Origin: Aquimarina litoralis
GTDB lineage: Bacteria; Bacteroidota; Bacteroidia; Flavobacteriales; Flavobacteriaceae
Direction: 5' to 3'
NCBI RefSeq assembly: GCF_019295435.1
Contig: NZ_WEKL01000002.1
Location: 31,630-64,276 of the forward strand
DNA: 32,647 bases
The translations under genes and the position numbers were made by a program. Positions 31,482 to 32,647 of the stretch are shown in pieces (position 1 is the first letter of the stretch; the number at the start of each line of letters is the position of its first letter). The notes below the pieces were generated by a model, which saw only the letters and a program-made list of their open reading frames with translations, was not told the DNA's origin and did not search any database.

Positions 31482-32647
31482 TTGTTACAGTCAGTGGTTA
31501 TTTTAAAAAGAAAAATTAGTGTCTTTTTAATGCTTTTGGTTACCCTTTATTGTCATAGTCAAGCATTATTAAATGGTGTAGTGGTGGATGAAAAGTCTCA
31601 TCCAATACCAGAAGCTTCTATTCATATTTTAGAACTTAATAATAGGGGAACTAGTAGTGATTTTAATGGAGAATTTTCACTCTCAGTTCCTGAAGGATCT
31701 TACACCTTACAAGCTAGTTTTGTAGGGTTTCAAACACAATTTTTACAAATTAGTGTAGTAGCTTCTCAGCAACAAAGAATACGTATTGTTCTAAAAGAAA
31801 ACATTGAAGAGTTAAATGATGTTATTGTGAAAGCAAAGACAGAAGCTCAAAAGACAAAAGAAAAAGCTTTTGAAGTAGAAGTAATTGAGATAAAAGAGCT
31901 TAAAAACACGAGTGCAGATATTAATGCAATTTTAACTACAATTCCAGGTGTGAATGTACGACAGCGTGGTGGTTTAGGTTCGGCATTCGATTTTTCGTTA
32001 AATGGATTGTCAGGGAAACAGGTAAAATTCTTTATCGATGGAATTCCTCTTGAAAACTTTGGGAGTTCTTTATCACTAAATAACTTTTCTGCTACTTTAA
32101 TAGAAAGAGCAGAAATTTATAAAGGCGTTGTGCCTATTTATTTAGGAGCAGATGCTTTAGGAGGCGCTGTCAATATTATAACAAATATAAGAAAAAAGGA
32201 TTTTCTTGATGTATCCTATGATGTAGGCTCTTTCAATACACATAGAGCAACAGTGAATGCACAGCATTATAGTAAAAAAGGATGGATGTTTCAGCTTTCC
32301 TCCTTTTACAACTACTCAGATAATAATTATACCATAGATGATATTGAAGTAAGAGACGAATTAGGAAATGATACTGGAATTCGACTTGATGATGTAGAAC
32401 GATTTCATGATGCGTATAATTCTCAAATGATTGCTGTTAAAACAGGAATATTGGAAAAATCATTTGCAGATCGACTAGTTCTTGGCGTAACTGCTTCGGC
32501 AAATGAAAATGAAATTCAGCATCCAATTGATCCACAAAACCCATTTGGAGAAGTTTTTTCAGAGAATGATATTATTTCAGGATCTATTGAATTTGAAAAG
32601 AACAATCTCCTTAGAGATAAACTAAAACTAAAAATTTATGGATCTAT
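31482..32647 (+). CDS. TonB-dependent receptor, probable ferric-siderophore receptor (3' end cut by window edge)
   Basis: The frame is open from 31461 to the right edge. The first ATG (31530) would leave a signal peptide without a basic start. I therefore place the start at the TTG at 31482, with GTG at 31494 as the alternative; both give VVILKRKISVFLMLLVTLYC as the basic-hydrophobic leader ahead of HSQA. A carboxypeptidase-regulatory-like domain follows (LLNGVVVDEKSHPIPEASIHI). The plug comes next (ILTTIPGVNVRQRGG ... FFIDGIPLENFG ... AEIYKGVVPIYLGADALGG ... AVNIIT), then the first barrel strands. It is divergent from the AraC-type regulator and carries the same operator as the biosynthetic operon, so uptake of the cluster's own ferric siderophore is the likely role. 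About half or more of the barrel lies outside the window. Confidence 0.85.
   Translation, partial: MLQSVVILKRKISVFLMLLVTLYCHSQALLNGVVVDEKSHPIPEASIHILELNNRGTSSDFNGEFSLSVPEGSYTLQASFVGFQTQFLQISVVASQQQRIRIVLKENIEELNDVIVKAKTEAQKTKEKAFEVEVIEIKELKNTSADINAILTTIPGVNVRQRGGLGSAFDFSLNGLSGKQVKFFIDGIPLENFGSSLSLNNFSATLIERAEIYKGVVPIYLGADALGGAVNIITNIRKKDFLDVSYDVGSFNTHRATVNAQHYSKKGWMFQLSSFYNYSDNNYTIDDIEVRDELGNDTGIRLDDVERFHDAYNSQMIAVKTGILEKSFADRLVLGVTASANENEIQHPIDPQNPFGEVFSENDIISGSIEFEKNNLLRDKLKLKIYGS

Overview
The window is AT-rich DNA from a member of the Bacteroidota, most likely a marine Flavobacteriaceae of the Aquimarina/Tenacibaculum kind (genus is inference). The evidence is a Por-secretion (type IX) C-terminal sorting domain on a leucine-rich-repeat protein, two TonB-dependent receptors with N-terminal carboxypeptidase-regulatory-like domains, a TPR-type LytS histidine kinase with a LytTR regulator, and several candidate -7 boxes of the Bacteroidota form TAnnTTTG. 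There are no rRNA or tRNA genes, no CRISPR array and no insertion sequence. No gene-free stretch exceeds about 250 bases.

Left third (1-9123, all minus strand): a lipoprotein-like gene cut by the left edge; four small genes of unknown function in a compact run; a secreted LRR protein; a small lipoprotein; a histidine kinase/response regulator pair joined by a one-base stop/start overlap and closed by a hairpin terminator; and a secreted S41 peptidase.

Middle (9306-17904): a LacI-type regulator faces a divergent five-gene plus-strand cluster. Two GCAAACG-type operators about 12 bp apart lie between them. The cluster encodes a TonB-dependent receptor with no SusD partner, a cytoplasmic glycoside hydrolase of the mannosylglycerate-hydrolase-like (GH63-type) fold, a GNAT acetyltransferase, a sodium:solute symporter and a glycerate kinase. 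The best reading is a complete route for a glycosyl-glycerate such as mannosylglycerate (the red-algal osmolyte digeneaside) or glucosylglycerate: outer-membrane uptake, inner-membrane uptake, hydrolysis to sugar plus glycerate, and phosphorylation of glycerate into glycolysis. The substrate is inference from gene content. A secreted S15/CocE-type peptidase with its own strong terminator follows (18106-19984).

Right third (20089-32647): a hydroxamate siderophore locus. One plus-strand operon encodes a PLP-dependent decarboxylase, an N-hydroxylase, an MFS exporter, two tandem paralogous fusions of an N-acyltransferase with an IucA/IucC-type NIS synthetase, and a ten-helix membrane acyltransferase. 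An AraC-type regulator lies convergent to it. Divergent from the regulator is a second TonB-dependent receptor, cut by the right edge. The set resembles desferrioxamine/bisucaberin pathways, but the doubling of the fused synthetase and the membrane acyltransferase are unusual. A 27-bp element, identical at 25 positions, sits upstream of both the biosynthetic operon and the receptor. It contains two CGTC half-sites exactly 21 bp apart, and in each case lies where a -33 box would be. It is probably the AraC-type regulator's operator. The receptor-side copy runs through the regulator's own start codon, suggesting autoregulation.
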